Shown piece by piece: positions 14,678 through 20,732 of a stretch of DNA of 20,732 nt. The DNA lies in assembly GCA_028751055.1 (NCBI GenBank), contig JAQZDD010000001.1:1-20732 (forward strand), in the 5' to 3' direction. The stretch comes from Euryarchaeota archaeon Ods04. GTDB taxonomy: Archaea > Halobacteriota > Halobacteria > Halobacteriales > Halorutilaceae. A model generated the notes under the pieces. It was not told the origin of the DNA. It made no database searches and saw nothing but the letters and a program-made list of their open reading frames with translations. Numbering within the stretch: position 1 is the first letter of the stretch; each line of letters opens with the position of its first letter. Position numbers and translations under genes: made by a program.

Positions 14678-14772
14678 CGCCCAACAAACGTTGCTCGAAC
14701 GAACGTCTGCGCTCGGCGGGATGGACGCCCGAGTATCCGACGTACAGAGAAGGGTACGCGCCGCTCCTATGA
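14678..14772 (+). pseudogene. Direct repeat copy 2: orphan 3' end of the epimerase-family gene
   Basis: Ninety-five bases match 7151-7245 at 87 positions without gaps and still read as the gene's C-terminus (PNKRCSNERLRSAGW to GYAPLL, stop TGA), but no gene body precedes it; an in-frame TGA lies at 14665-14667. The changes are Lys to Glu, Thr to Ala, Phe to Leu, two silent changes and a different stop codon, a pattern expected of two formerly functional alleles rather than decay of a dead copy. It marks the right boundary of the island. The alcohol dehydrogenase start lies 46 bp beyond the stop codon. Confidence 0.9.
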
Positions 14773-14792
14773 CGTGACAACCTGCACGAAGC

Positions 14793-14799
14793 TTATTTT
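14793..14799 (+). promoter_or_regulatory. TATA-like box for the alcohol dehydrogenase
   Basis: TTATTTT sits 19 nt before the ATG at 14819 and 34 nt before the in-frame ATG at 14834. It lies outside the island, just after the orphan gene end, so insertion of the island has not removed the dehydrogenase's promoter. Confidence 0.45.
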
Positions 14800-14818
14800 C
14801 CTCGGCTTCCATACACGT

Positions 14819-15886
14819 ATGGGGGATAACCCAATGAAAGCATTCGTAATGAACGGCATAGGGGAGACCGGATTCGCGGAGAAAGAAGAACCACAAGCGG
14901 GACCGAACGACGCCGTCGTGAAGCCCACGAAGGGACTGGTCTGCACGTCGGACGTGCACACGTTACACGGCGCGATAGGCGAGCGCGAGAACCTGACACT
15001 CGGACACGAGACGGTCGGTGTCGTCGAGGAGGTCGGCGAAAACGTCGAGGAGTTCGAACCCGGCGACCGCGTCGCTGTCGGTGCCATCACACCCGACTGG
15101 GGTTCGGCGGCTGCGCAGGACGGACATCCGTCGCAGTCGAAGGAGCCGTTGGGCGGCTGGAAGTTCGCCAACGTCAAGGACGGCACCTTCGCCGAGTACG
15201 TCCACGTCAACGAGGCGGACGCAAACATGGCACGCATACCCGAAGACGTGACCGACGAGGAAGCCGTCTACATCACCGACATGATGAGCACGGGCTTCAT
15301 GGGCGCGGAGCATGCCGAGATACCTGTCGGCGGCACCGTCGCAGTCTTCGCTCAGGGTCCTGTCGGGCTGATGGCGACGAAGGGTGCGGAGCTACAGGGC
15401 GCGGGACGTATCATCGCCGTCGAGTCGGTGCCCAAGCGGCAGGAACTTGCGCGCGAGTACGGCGCGGACGAGATAGTCAACTTCGAGGAGGGCGACCCCG
15501 TGGAGCAGATACACGACCTGACAGACGGCGAGGGCGTCGACTCGGCGATAGAGGCACTGGGAACGAGCGGAACCTTCGAACAGTGTGTGAAGGTCACCAA
15601 GGCAGGCGGCACCGTCTCGAACATCGGCTACCACGGAGAGGGCGAGCACGTCAACATCCCCCGCGAGGAGTGGGGCGTCGGCATGGCTGAGATAGACATC
15701 GCCACGGGTCTATGTCCCGGCGGAAGGCTACGTCTCGAACGCCTCCTGCGTCTCATAGAGAACGGCCGTGTCGACCCGACACATATGACGACGCACGAGT
15801 TCGGATTCGACGAGATAGACGAGGCTTTCCGTCTGATGGAGACGAAGGAGGACGGCATAATCAAGCCGCTGATACTGTTCGACTGA
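14819..15886 (+). CDS. Zinc-dependent secondary alcohol dehydrogenase, T. brockii ADH type
   Basis: A medium-chain dehydrogenase of 355 residues. It resembles Thermoanaerobacter brockii isopropanol dehydrogenase along its length, including CTSDVHT, LGHETVG, AITPDW, GWKFANVKDGTFAEY and CPGGRLRLERLL. Catalytic zinc ligands are Cys37, His58 and the Asp of DMMSTGF (numbering from MKAFVM). The cofactor strand reads GRIIAVESVPKR: where the NADP-dependent relatives have Gly-Ser-Arg, this has Glu-Ser-Val, which argues for NAD(H). It interconverts secondary alcohols and ketones, or possibly other alcohols. The start at 14819 follows a TATA-like box; the ATG at 14834 matches the family N-terminus exactly and is an equal alternative. 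An ATG at 14774 is too close to the TATA box to be used. It converges with cdc48. Confidence 0.9.
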   Translation: MGDNPMKAFVMNGIGETGFAEKEEPQAGPNDAVVKPTKGLVCTSDVHTLHGAIGERENLTLGHETVGVVEEVGENVEEFEPGDRVAVGAITPDWGSAAAQDGHPSQSKEPLGGWKFANVKDGTFAEYVHVNEADANMARIPEDVTDEEAVYITDMMSTGFMGAEHAEIPVGGTVAVFAQGPVGLMATKGAELQGAGRIIAVESVPKRQELAREYGADEIVNFEEGDPVEQIHDLTDGEGVDSAIEALGTSGTFEQCVKVTKAGGTVSNIGYHGEGEHVNIPREEWGVGMAEIDIATGLCPGGRLRLERLLRLIENGRVDPTHMTTHEFGFDEIDEAFRLMETKEDGIIKPLILFD

Positions 15887-15912
15887 GGGCGTCTACTCTA
15901 CTTTTACTACGT

Positions 15913-18150
15913 CTACTGGAACGTCCTTTCAGGCTCCCTTTCGGTCTCGGGAACCTTCTCGGCGTCTATCTCCTCGGCTATCTTCTCGTACCTCTTCATG
16001 TCCTCGTCGTCGAGCGACGGCTTCACCTTGTCGAGAGCCTTCTCGAAGTCGTCCTCCGTGATAAGGACGTTTCCGACCGACGTGTCTATATCCTCTGGGT
16101 CGACGCTCTCGATGAAGCTCCTCATCGCGTTCATGCTTGCCACACGTGTGAGTGCCTCTAAGTCGCTGCCTGTGTAGCCCTCCGTCCTTTCGGCGATGTC
16201 GTCTAAGTCGACGCCGTCGGCAAGCGGCGAGCCGCGTGTATGGATGCGCAGTATCTCGCGCCGCGCCTCCTCGTCTGGAACGGGAACCTCGACGAGAGAG
16301 TCAAGGCGTCCGGGACGCAGGAGCGCGTTGTCGATACGGTCGGGGCGGTTTGTGGCGGCGACGACCTTGACGTTCTTTAGCTCCTCGATTCCGTCGAGTT
16401 CGGTCAGGAGCTGTGAGACGACGCGTTCGGTGACCTGCGAGTCGAAAGAGCCGCCGCGTTCGGGTGCTATAGAGTCTATCTCGTCGAAGAAGATTATCGT
16501 CGGCGCGTTCTGACGTGCCTTCTTGAAGACCTCGCGTACGCCTTTCTCCGACTCACCGACGTACTTGTTGAGAAGCTCAGGTCCCTTGACGGAGATGAAG
16601 TTGGAGTTGCTCGCGTTCGCAACAGCCTTCGCAAGAAGCGTCTTGCCCGTGCCGGGCGGACCGTACATGAGTATGCCCTTCGCGGGTTCTGTGTTAAGCT
16701 CCTCGAAGACCTGCGGGTACTGCAGGGGCCATTCGATGGCTTCGACCATCTCCTGCTTGACATCTTCAAGACCTCCGACGTCGTCGTAGGTCACGTCGGG
16801 TACCTCGACGAAGACCTCGCGCATCGCACTTGGCTCGACAGCGCGCATCGCCGCCTCGAAGTCGTCGTCACGTACCTTGAGGTCTTCGAGCACGTCGGCG
16901 GGTATCTCCTCCTCCTCTATGTCGATACGCGGTCGGACACGCCGCAGAGCCGACATAGCCGCCTCCTTCGTTAGCGTCGCTATGTCGGCACCCACGAAGC
17001 CGTAGGTCTGGTCTGCGATGTCGTCAAGGTCGACGTCGTCGGTCAGAGGCATGCTCCGCGAATGTATCTGGAGTATCTCGAGCCTTCCGTCGCGGTCGGG
17101 CACGCCTATCTCGATTTCGCGATCGAACCTACCGCCGCGCCGCAGAGCGTTGTCGACCGCGTCGACGCGGTTGGTGGCTGCGATTACCATGACATCGCCG
17201 CGCTCCTCCAGACCGTCCATGAGCGAAAGAAGTTGTGCGACGATACGGCGTTCCATCTCGCCGCTGACCTCGTCGCGCGACGGCGCGATGGAGTCGATTT
17301 CATCTATGAAGATTATGGCGGGCGAGTTCTCCTCGGCTTCCTCGAATATCTCACGTAGCTGCTCCTCGGACTCGCCGTAGTACTTCGACATGATTTCGGG
17401 ACCCGAGACGGTCGAGAAGTGTGCGTCGACCTCGTTTGCGACAGCCTTCGCAATCATCGTCTTGCCCGTTCCGGGCGGTCCATGAAGCAGGACTCCCTTA
17501 GGCGGCTCTATACCGAGCTGCTCGAAAAGCTCGGGATGGCGAAGAGGCAGTTCTATCATCTCCCGCACCTGTTCGAGTTCGTCGTTCAGCCCGCCGATGT
17601 CCTCGTAGGTCACGTCGGGCACGTCGCCCGTGCTGCCTTCGATGTCCGCCTCCGTCGCGGGTTCGGAGTCCCATTCGAGCGTCGTGTTCCTTCCGACGAC
17701 GACAGCACCCGAAGGACTCGTCGACTTGACCACGAAGGCGAGCCTGTTGTTGAGCAGGCTGTGCTGGAATATCTGACCTTTCTTCACAGGTCTGTCGACG
17801 AGTGCCTCCTTGAGGCGTCTCTCCAGATGCCCCGGACTACCGCGTATCCTGACGGGCTGGGCGGGCGCGACGGTGATGCTGTCCGCCACCTCCGTCTCGA
17901 TAGACGACACCTCAACCTTCTCGTCTATACGTGCGTCGGCGTTCTTGCGCGTCTCGCCGTCTATCGCAATAAGACCGCGCGGTATGTCGGCGGGTGCAGC
18001 CTTCGCAACCGCCTCCCTGTCACCCGATATCTCGATTATGTCCCCAGACGTTATGCCGAGTTCCCTCATAACCGAGTCGTTTATAGCCGCTATTCCCCTG
18101 CCAGCGTAACGCTGGTTGTCGAGTCTGCTGACCTTGAGATTGACTGACAT
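15913..18150 (-). CDS. cdc48: Cdc48/p97/VAT-type AAA+ unfoldase
   Basis: A 745-residue hexameric ATPase that unfolds proteins, working with the proteasome in archaea. An N domain covers residues 1-about 175 (double-psi barrel beginning [18 protein letters not shown]). D1 has Walker A GPPGTGKT at 224-231 and Walker B IIFIDEID at 279-286, with the sensor and arginine-finger region [14 protein letters not shown]2 has a second GPPGTGKT at 497-504, IIFFDEID at 552-559 and ALLRPGRLD. Both sites look intact. The tail ends EREPERTFQ, without a clear hydrophobic-Tyr-X motif. The start at 18150 is set by the conserved N-terminus; a longer frame reaches 18294 but crosses the promoter. Divergent from the NYN gene. 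Confidence 0.97.
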   Translation of the reverse strand: MSVNLKVSRLDNQRYAGRGIAAINDSVMRELGITSGDIIEISGDREAVAKAAPADIPRGLIAIDGETRKNADARIDEKVEVSSIETEVADSITVAPAQPVRIRGSPGHLERRLKEALVDRPVKKGQIFQHSLLNNRLAFVVKSTSPSGAVVVGRNTTLEWDSEPATEADIEGSTGDVPDVTYEDIGGLNDELEQVREMIELPLRHPELFEQLGIEPPKGVLLHGPPGTGKTMIAKAVANEVDAHFSTVSGPEIMSKYYGESEEQLREIFEEAEENSPAIIFIDEIDSIAPSRDEVSGEMERRIVAQLLSLMDGLEERGDVMVIAATNRVDAVDNALRRGGRFDREIEIGVPDRDGRLEILQIHSRSMPLTDDVDLDDIADQTYGFVGADIATLTKEAAMSALRRVRPRIDIEEEEIPADVLEDLKVRDDDFEAAMRAVEPSAMREVFVEVPDVTYDDVGGLEDVKQEMVEAIEWPLQYPQVFEELNTEPAKGILMYGPPGTGKTLLAKAVANASNSNFISVKGPELLNKYVGESEKGVREVFKKARQNAPTIIFFDEIDSIAPERGGSFDSQVTERVVSQLLTELDGIEELKNVKVVAATNRPDRIDNALLRPGRLDSLVEVPVPDEEARREILRIHTRGSPLADGVDLDDIAERTEGYTGSDLEALTRVASMNAMRSFIESVDPEDIDTSVGNVLITEDDFEKALDKVKPSLDDEDMKRYEKIAEEIDAEKVPETEREPERTFQ

Positions 18151-18173
18151 AACTAACCAAGAGTAAGTAGAGG

Positions 18174-18184
18174 TTAATAATAAA
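18174..18184 (-). promoter_or_regulatory. TATA box for cdc48
   Basis: The minus strand reads TTTATTATTAA, with its inner edge 23 nt before the ATG at 18150. This is a good TATA element and sets the start at MSVNLKV rather than the longer upstream frame. The 132 bp divergent spacer to the NYN gene holds no other clear element apart from a weak CATTAG near 18250. Confidence 0.65.
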
Positions 18185-18282
18185 CCTTTCGGCAAAACGA
18201 GACCTACGGCGCACGCGGACACCGTGTCTCGCGTCCGTATCCGGAAAGCATTAGTTCGTCGGCACGTATCCGCGTCCAACAG

Positions 18283-18780
18283 ATGCCTGTTCATCCTGAC
18301 CAGTCCGTGTCGGTGCTAGTCGACACCCAGAACATGTACCACGCCGCACAGAACCTCTACTCGAACAACTTAGACTACTCGTCCGTGCTCGAAGAGGCGA
18401 CCAAGGAGAGACGTCTGCGGCGTGCTCTCGCGTACGTCGTACGTACCGACACGGAGGAGGAAGAGACCTTCTTCGACGCCCTGACACGGATAGGCTTCGA
18501 GACGAAGGTCAAGGAGATGAAGGAGTATCCCGACGGCACGCGGAAGGCGAACTGGGACATGGGTATCGCAATCGACGCTATCACGTTCGCGCCGCATCTT
18601 GATGCCATGGTGCTCTGTACGGGAGACGGTGACTTCACGCGTCTCGTTCACCACGTACGCGAGAAGGGTGTGCGTGTCGAGATAATGGGGTTCGGGAGTA
18701 GCACGTCGCAGGAACTCATCGATGCCTCCGACGACTTCATAGACCTTCAGGAAGACCCCGACCGTTTCGTGCTCGGCTGA
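18283..18780 (+). CDS. NYN-domain (LabA/DUF88) PIN-like putative RNase
   Basis: A 165-residue protein with the NYN/PIN-like fold: [19 protein letters not shown] carries the first acidic residue (D14), [13 protein letters not shown] the middle pair (D92, D98), and [20 protein letters not shown] the third cluster (D115, D117). This is the full acidic set expected to bind metal for RNA cleavage. It is related to the LabA/MARF1 NYN group. The target is unknown. It reads away from cdc48 and converges on the HD gene, whose last 34 bp overlap its own 3' end. A weak CATTAG lies 28 nt before the start. Confidence 0.88.
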   Translation: MPVHPDQSVSVLVDTQNMYHAAQNLYSNNLDYSSVLEEATKERRLRRALAYVVRTDTEEEETFFDALTRIGFETKVKEMKEYPDGTRKANWDMGIAIDAITFAPHLDAMVLCTGDGDFTRLVHHVREKGVRVEIMGFGSSTSQELIDASDDFIDLQEDPDRFVLG

Positions 18781-19406
18781 CGCTCCTCGTCGAACCTTTC
18801 GAAGAACTCGGCGAGGTAGGCGTGTCGCTCCTCGGCGAGTCGCCGCGCCGTCTCGGTGTGCATCCCGTCGCGGAGGCTCAGGAGCTTTTCGCGTGCGTGC
18901 TCCGCTGCGGCGTCGAAGTCGTTGTAGGTGTCGGAACAGTCGGAGATGTCGGAGTCATCGGAACATCCGGATACGCCGGAGTGGTACAGGACACGCGCGA
19001 CGCCTACCGCACCGAGCGCGTCCAAGTCGTCGGCGTCCGAAACGACGCGCGCCTCAACCGTGCGGGGTTCCGGTCCGGTCGAGTACCTGTGCGCCTCTAC
19101 GCAGTGAACGACAGCGTCGCGTATCTCGTCGTCGACACGTCCGTCAAGAATGCGTCGCGCCTCCTCCGCACCCCATGCGGCGTGGTCGTCTACCTCGCCG
19201 CGCGCTTCCTTGGCGCGTCCGATGTCGTGTAAGAGAGCACCGAGCCTTACGACGCGCACGTCGGCGTCTTCTTCGCGCGCCAGACGGACGCCGGTTGTCT
19301 CGACACGTAGAGCATGCTCCCAGCCGTGTGCAGGGTCGTCGGCGTAAAGACGGCGTGCTTCGTCGCGTATCCTTTCTATATCGTCCGTCTCTCGTGTCTC
19401 ATCCAT
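18747..19406 (-). CDS. HD-domain metal-dependent phosphohydrolase
   Basis: A 219-residue protein. HGWEHALRV gives the first histidine (H31), GALLHDIGRA the HD pair (H60, D61), then a helix with a histidine cluster near residues 101-106 (VVHCVEAHRYS) and SDADDLDALGAVG the last aspartate (about D124). These are the metal ligands of the HD superfamily, similar to YedJ-type enzymes; substrates may be nucleotides or other phosphates. Residues 142-159 are an extra Ser/Asp/Cys-rich stretch made by six 9-bp tandem repeats, between the catalytic core and the last helices. Its 3' end overlaps the converging NYN gene by 34 bp. It follows the rhodanese gene on the same strand. Confidence 0.88.
   Translation of the reverse strand: MDETRETDDIERIRDEARRLYADDPAHGWEHALRVETTGVRLAREEDADVRVVRLGALLHDIGRAKEARGEVDDHAAWGAEEARRILDGRVDDEIRDAVVHCVEAHRYSTGPEPRTVEARVVSDADDLDALGAVGVARVLYHSGVSGCSDDSDISDCSDTYNDFDAAAEHAREKLLSLRDGMHTETARRLAEERHAYLAEFFERFDEERQPSTKRSGSS
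18930..18983 (-). repeat. Six 9-bp tandem repeats inside the HD gene
   Basis: On the plus strand six successive 9-base units read GTCGGAACA, GTCGGAGAT, GTCGGAGTC, ATCGGAACA, TCCGGATAC, GCCGGAGTG. On the coding strand each is NNN-TCC-GRN, giving the peptide triplets HSG, VSG, CSD, DSD, ISD, CSD. The unit is a multiple of three, so copy number can change without breaking the frame. Confidence 0.85.
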
Positions 19407-19476
19407 CGTGTCCGCCTGTCAGTCCATACGTCCCGTCCTTTCCATCCCTCGCGTCTGTATCTTCGGTCCCATCCAT
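19399..19476 (-). CDS. Candidate 25-residue mini-ORF between rhodanese and HD genes
   Basis: An ATG 21 bp after the rhodanese stop opens a frame of 25 codons rich in Gly and Asp (MDGTEDTDARDGKDG...), ending in a TGA that lies inside the HD gene's first codons (ATGGATGA). The surrounding 19407-19497 spacer is strongly purine-biased on this strand, with repeated GATGGA/GACGGG words, so the frame may be open by composition alone. If translated it could couple HD translation to the rhodanese gene, like the charged mini-ORF at 1182. No domain. Confidence 0.2.
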   Translation of the reverse strand: MDGTEDTDARDGKDGTYGLTGGHDG

Positions 19477-19497
19477 CTTGTCGCCCCGTCGTCCACG

Positions 19498-19812
19498 TCA
19501 CTCGGTTTCGAGTTCGTACTTCCAGCCCTTGTATCCGTCGTTGAGGTTAGCTACCTTACCGTCGAACCCCTCGTACGACTCTATGAGACGCGCCGCCTGC
19601 AGAGAACTCTGACCTATCGGGCAGACAACGACCACATCGTCGCTCCATTCGTGCTCCTCAATACGCTGTGTGAGTTCAGGGAAGGGAACGTTCTCCGCGC
19701 CGGGGATATGTCCCTCTCCGAAGTTTTCGGGATTACGTATGTCGATTATCTGTGGCGCGTCGCCGTTGTCTAACCTCTTCTTGAGTTCGTCGGGTTGTAT
19801 CTCGTCCACCAT
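19498..19812 (-). CDS. Single-domain rhodanese-like sulfurtransferase
   Basis: A 104-residue protein covering one complete rhodanese domain: QIIDIRNPENFGEGHIPGAE is the typical N-terminal motif, and VVVVCPIGQSSLQAARLIES carries the active-site loop with Cys64, which takes up a persulfide in sulfur transfer. It ends with LNDGYKGWKYELE, the usual rhodanese C-terminus. Cytoplasmic and without a signal sequence. It is the upstream gene of a probable unit with the HD gene (91 bp apart), and a TATA-like box lies 24 nt before its start. The sulfur acceptor is unknown. Confidence 0.93.
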   Translation of the reverse strand: MVDEIQPDELKKRLDNGDAPQIIDIRNPENFGEGHIPGAENVPFPELTQRIEEHEWSDDVVVVCPIGQSSLQAARLIESYEGFDGKVANLNDGYKGWKYELETE

Positions 19813-19836
19813 CGTGCAGGACGTTGCCTCGCTGAA

Positions 19837-19844
19837 AGTATACT
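19837..19844 (-). promoter_or_regulatory. TATA-like box for the rhodanese gene
   Basis: The palindromic AGTATACT lies 24 nt before the ATG at 19812, giving leaderless spacing for the rhodanese gene. It sits in the 150 bp divergent spacer shared with the Tat lipoprotein gene. Confidence 0.5.
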
Positions 19845-19934
19845 GTTTACGGAAGCGGCAGGTTTTGGCACCTGTCAGCCGTGCCTCGTCGCTCTCCCGC
19901 GCATCCGCCCGACGTTTTCCGCAAACAAAACCGA

Positions 19935-19940
19935 TTTACT
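19935..19940 (+). promoter_or_regulatory. TATA-like box for the Tat lipoprotein gene
   Basis: TTTACT is placed 22 nt before the ATG at 19963, supporting that ATG as a leaderless start. Confidence 0.45.
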
Positions 19941-19962
19941 CGGTGAGGGCGTATACGAAACG

Positions 19963-20732
19963 ATGAAACAGACCGAGGGGCTTTCGAGACGCGACTTCTT
20001 CAAGGCGGCTGTCGCTGTCGGAGGGGCAAGCGCGCTCGCGGCGTGTCTCGAACGCGAGAGCGTCGACGTTCCGACAGGAGGCGGCGACGTACCCGACAGA
20101 CAGCACGACTGGAACGACTACCTGCGCACCGACGAACACGGCAACTTCCTGACGCCGCGTCACCACGCGCTCCTCTTGCTCGACTACACGGGCGACACGC
20201 CGGAAGTCGAAGACGACCGCGCGACAGTCGAGGAAGCCTTCGGTACGCTCGAACGCGCGTACGAATGGAGCCACGAAGGTCTCCTTTTCACCGTCGGCTA
20301 CTCACCGTACTACTTCGAACGTTTCGACGAACCCCTTGACGCGGATATCGAACTGCCAGAACCCCGTCCGCTTGCGTCGTTCGAAAGTCCAGAACCCGAC
20401 GAGGTAGACGCCGTCATGCATCTTGCGAGTGACCACGCCAGCGTCGTACTCGAAGCCGAGGAGGCACTCTTAGGCGAACGCGGAGAGGCGAACGGCGTGG
20501 AGATGGAGACGGACCTGCGCGGAGTCTTCGAGAAGGTGCAGAGGCGCACTGGCTTCGTCGGCGAAGGTCTTCCGGCGGAGAACCAAGACACGCGCGGTGT
20601 GCCCGACTCCGAACCCGTGCCCGAGGACTCTCCGCTCTACATGGGCTTCAAGTCGGGCTTCAAGGAGAGTCAGGCAACCGAAGACGACGTGACGTTAGGC
20701 GACGAGGGCGGTGCGTTCGCAGGAGGGACGAC
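19963..20732 (+). CDS. Tat-exported lipoprotein, Dyp-peroxidase-like haloarchaeal family (3' end outside window)
   Basis: The frame is open from the ATG to the end of the window (256 complete codons). Residues 9-28 are a Tat lipoprotein signal: SRRDFFKAAVAVGGASALAA then Cys28, with LAAC as lipobox, so the mature protein is probably lipid-anchored outside the cell. The body has HHALLLLDYTGDTPEVEDDR, LLFTVGYSPYYFERF, VMHLASDHASVVLEAEEALL and RTGFVGEGLPAENQD. From memory these resemble a haloarchaeal Tat-signal family (DUF7405) with a ferredoxin-like, Dyp-type-peroxidase-like fold; that link is tentative. The C-terminal half, where a haem ligand would be expected, is not in the window. Confidence 0.7.
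   Translation, partial: MKQTEGLSRRDFFKAAVAVGGASALAACLERESVDVPTGGGDVPDRQHDWNDYLRTDEHGNFLTPRHHALLLLDYTGDTPEVEDDRATVEEAFGTLERAYEWSHEGLLFTVGYSPYYFERFDEPLDADIELPEPRPLASFESPEPDEVDAVMHLASDHASVVLEAEEALLGERGEANGVEMETDLRGVFEKVQRRTGFVGEGLPAENQDTRGVPDSEPVPEDSPLYMGFKSGFKESQATEDDVTLGDEGGAFAGGT

Noticed and set aside
17419..18147. A 242-codon open frame on the plus strand opposite cdc48
   Set aside because: It lies antisense to the conserved N and D1 domains of Cdc48 and arises from the codon pattern of GC-rich DNA; the product shows no domain.
18151..18294. Longer Cdc48 start at 18294
   Set aside because: The extension is not Cdc48-like and crosses the TATA box; the conserved N-domain begins at 18150.

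Overview
The window looks like chromosome of an extremely halophilic archaeon (class Halobacteria or a close relative). The proteins are strongly acidic. A TATA-like box sits about 22-25 nt before many start codons, as expected for leaderless transcripts. There are Tat signals (RRDIL, RRDFF), two PGF-CTERM surface anchors, a two-domain Cdc48 ATPase and a PAC2-type proteasome chaperone. One oddity against typical haloarchaea is frequent use of the Ile codon ATA in GC-rich housekeeping genes. The exact lineage cannot be told from this window.

Left arm (1-7245), ordinary chromosomal genes: the 3' part of threonyl-tRNA synthetase; a coupled trio of UspA-like protein, a repetitive Glu/Ala/Thr/Lys-rich mini-ORF and a GNAT acetyltransferase (ATGA overlaps at both joins); a receiver plus three-PAS regulator without a kinase; an NTF2-like protein and a cupin with a zinc ribbon; an MscS channel; a PAC2 proteasome-assembly chaperone; and a YeeZ-like NAD(P)-binding epimerase-family gene.

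Centre (7246-14677), an accessory island. The last 95 bp of the epimerase-family gene, ending exactly at its stop codon, occur again at 14678-14772 (87 of 95 identical by hand alignment). Everything between the copies is surface or membrane cargo: a PQQ-type beta-propeller and a GLUG-repeat adhesin-like protein, both with PGF-CTERM anchors; two small multi-pass membrane proteins; and a two-gene unit made of a Tat-exported lectin-like/coiled-coil/membrane-hairpin protein and a partner with an Ig-like domain. Much of 11.2-13.7 kb is far more AT-rich than the flanks. No integrase, transposase or tRNA is visible. Removing one repeat plus the island would put the epimerase gene 46 bp upstream of the alcohol dehydrogenase, the likely ancestral order.

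Right arm (14773-20732), ordinary chromosome again: a zinc secondary alcohol dehydrogenase of the T. brockii type with a cofactor loop suggesting NAD(H); Cdc48; a NYN/LabA-type PIN-like nuclease; an HD phosphohydrolase carrying an in-frame 9-bp tandem repeat; a rhodanese; and the start of a Tat lipoprotein that runs off the end. The housekeeping genes do not form one pathway. The island is the part that acts as a unit, apparently changing the cell surface.
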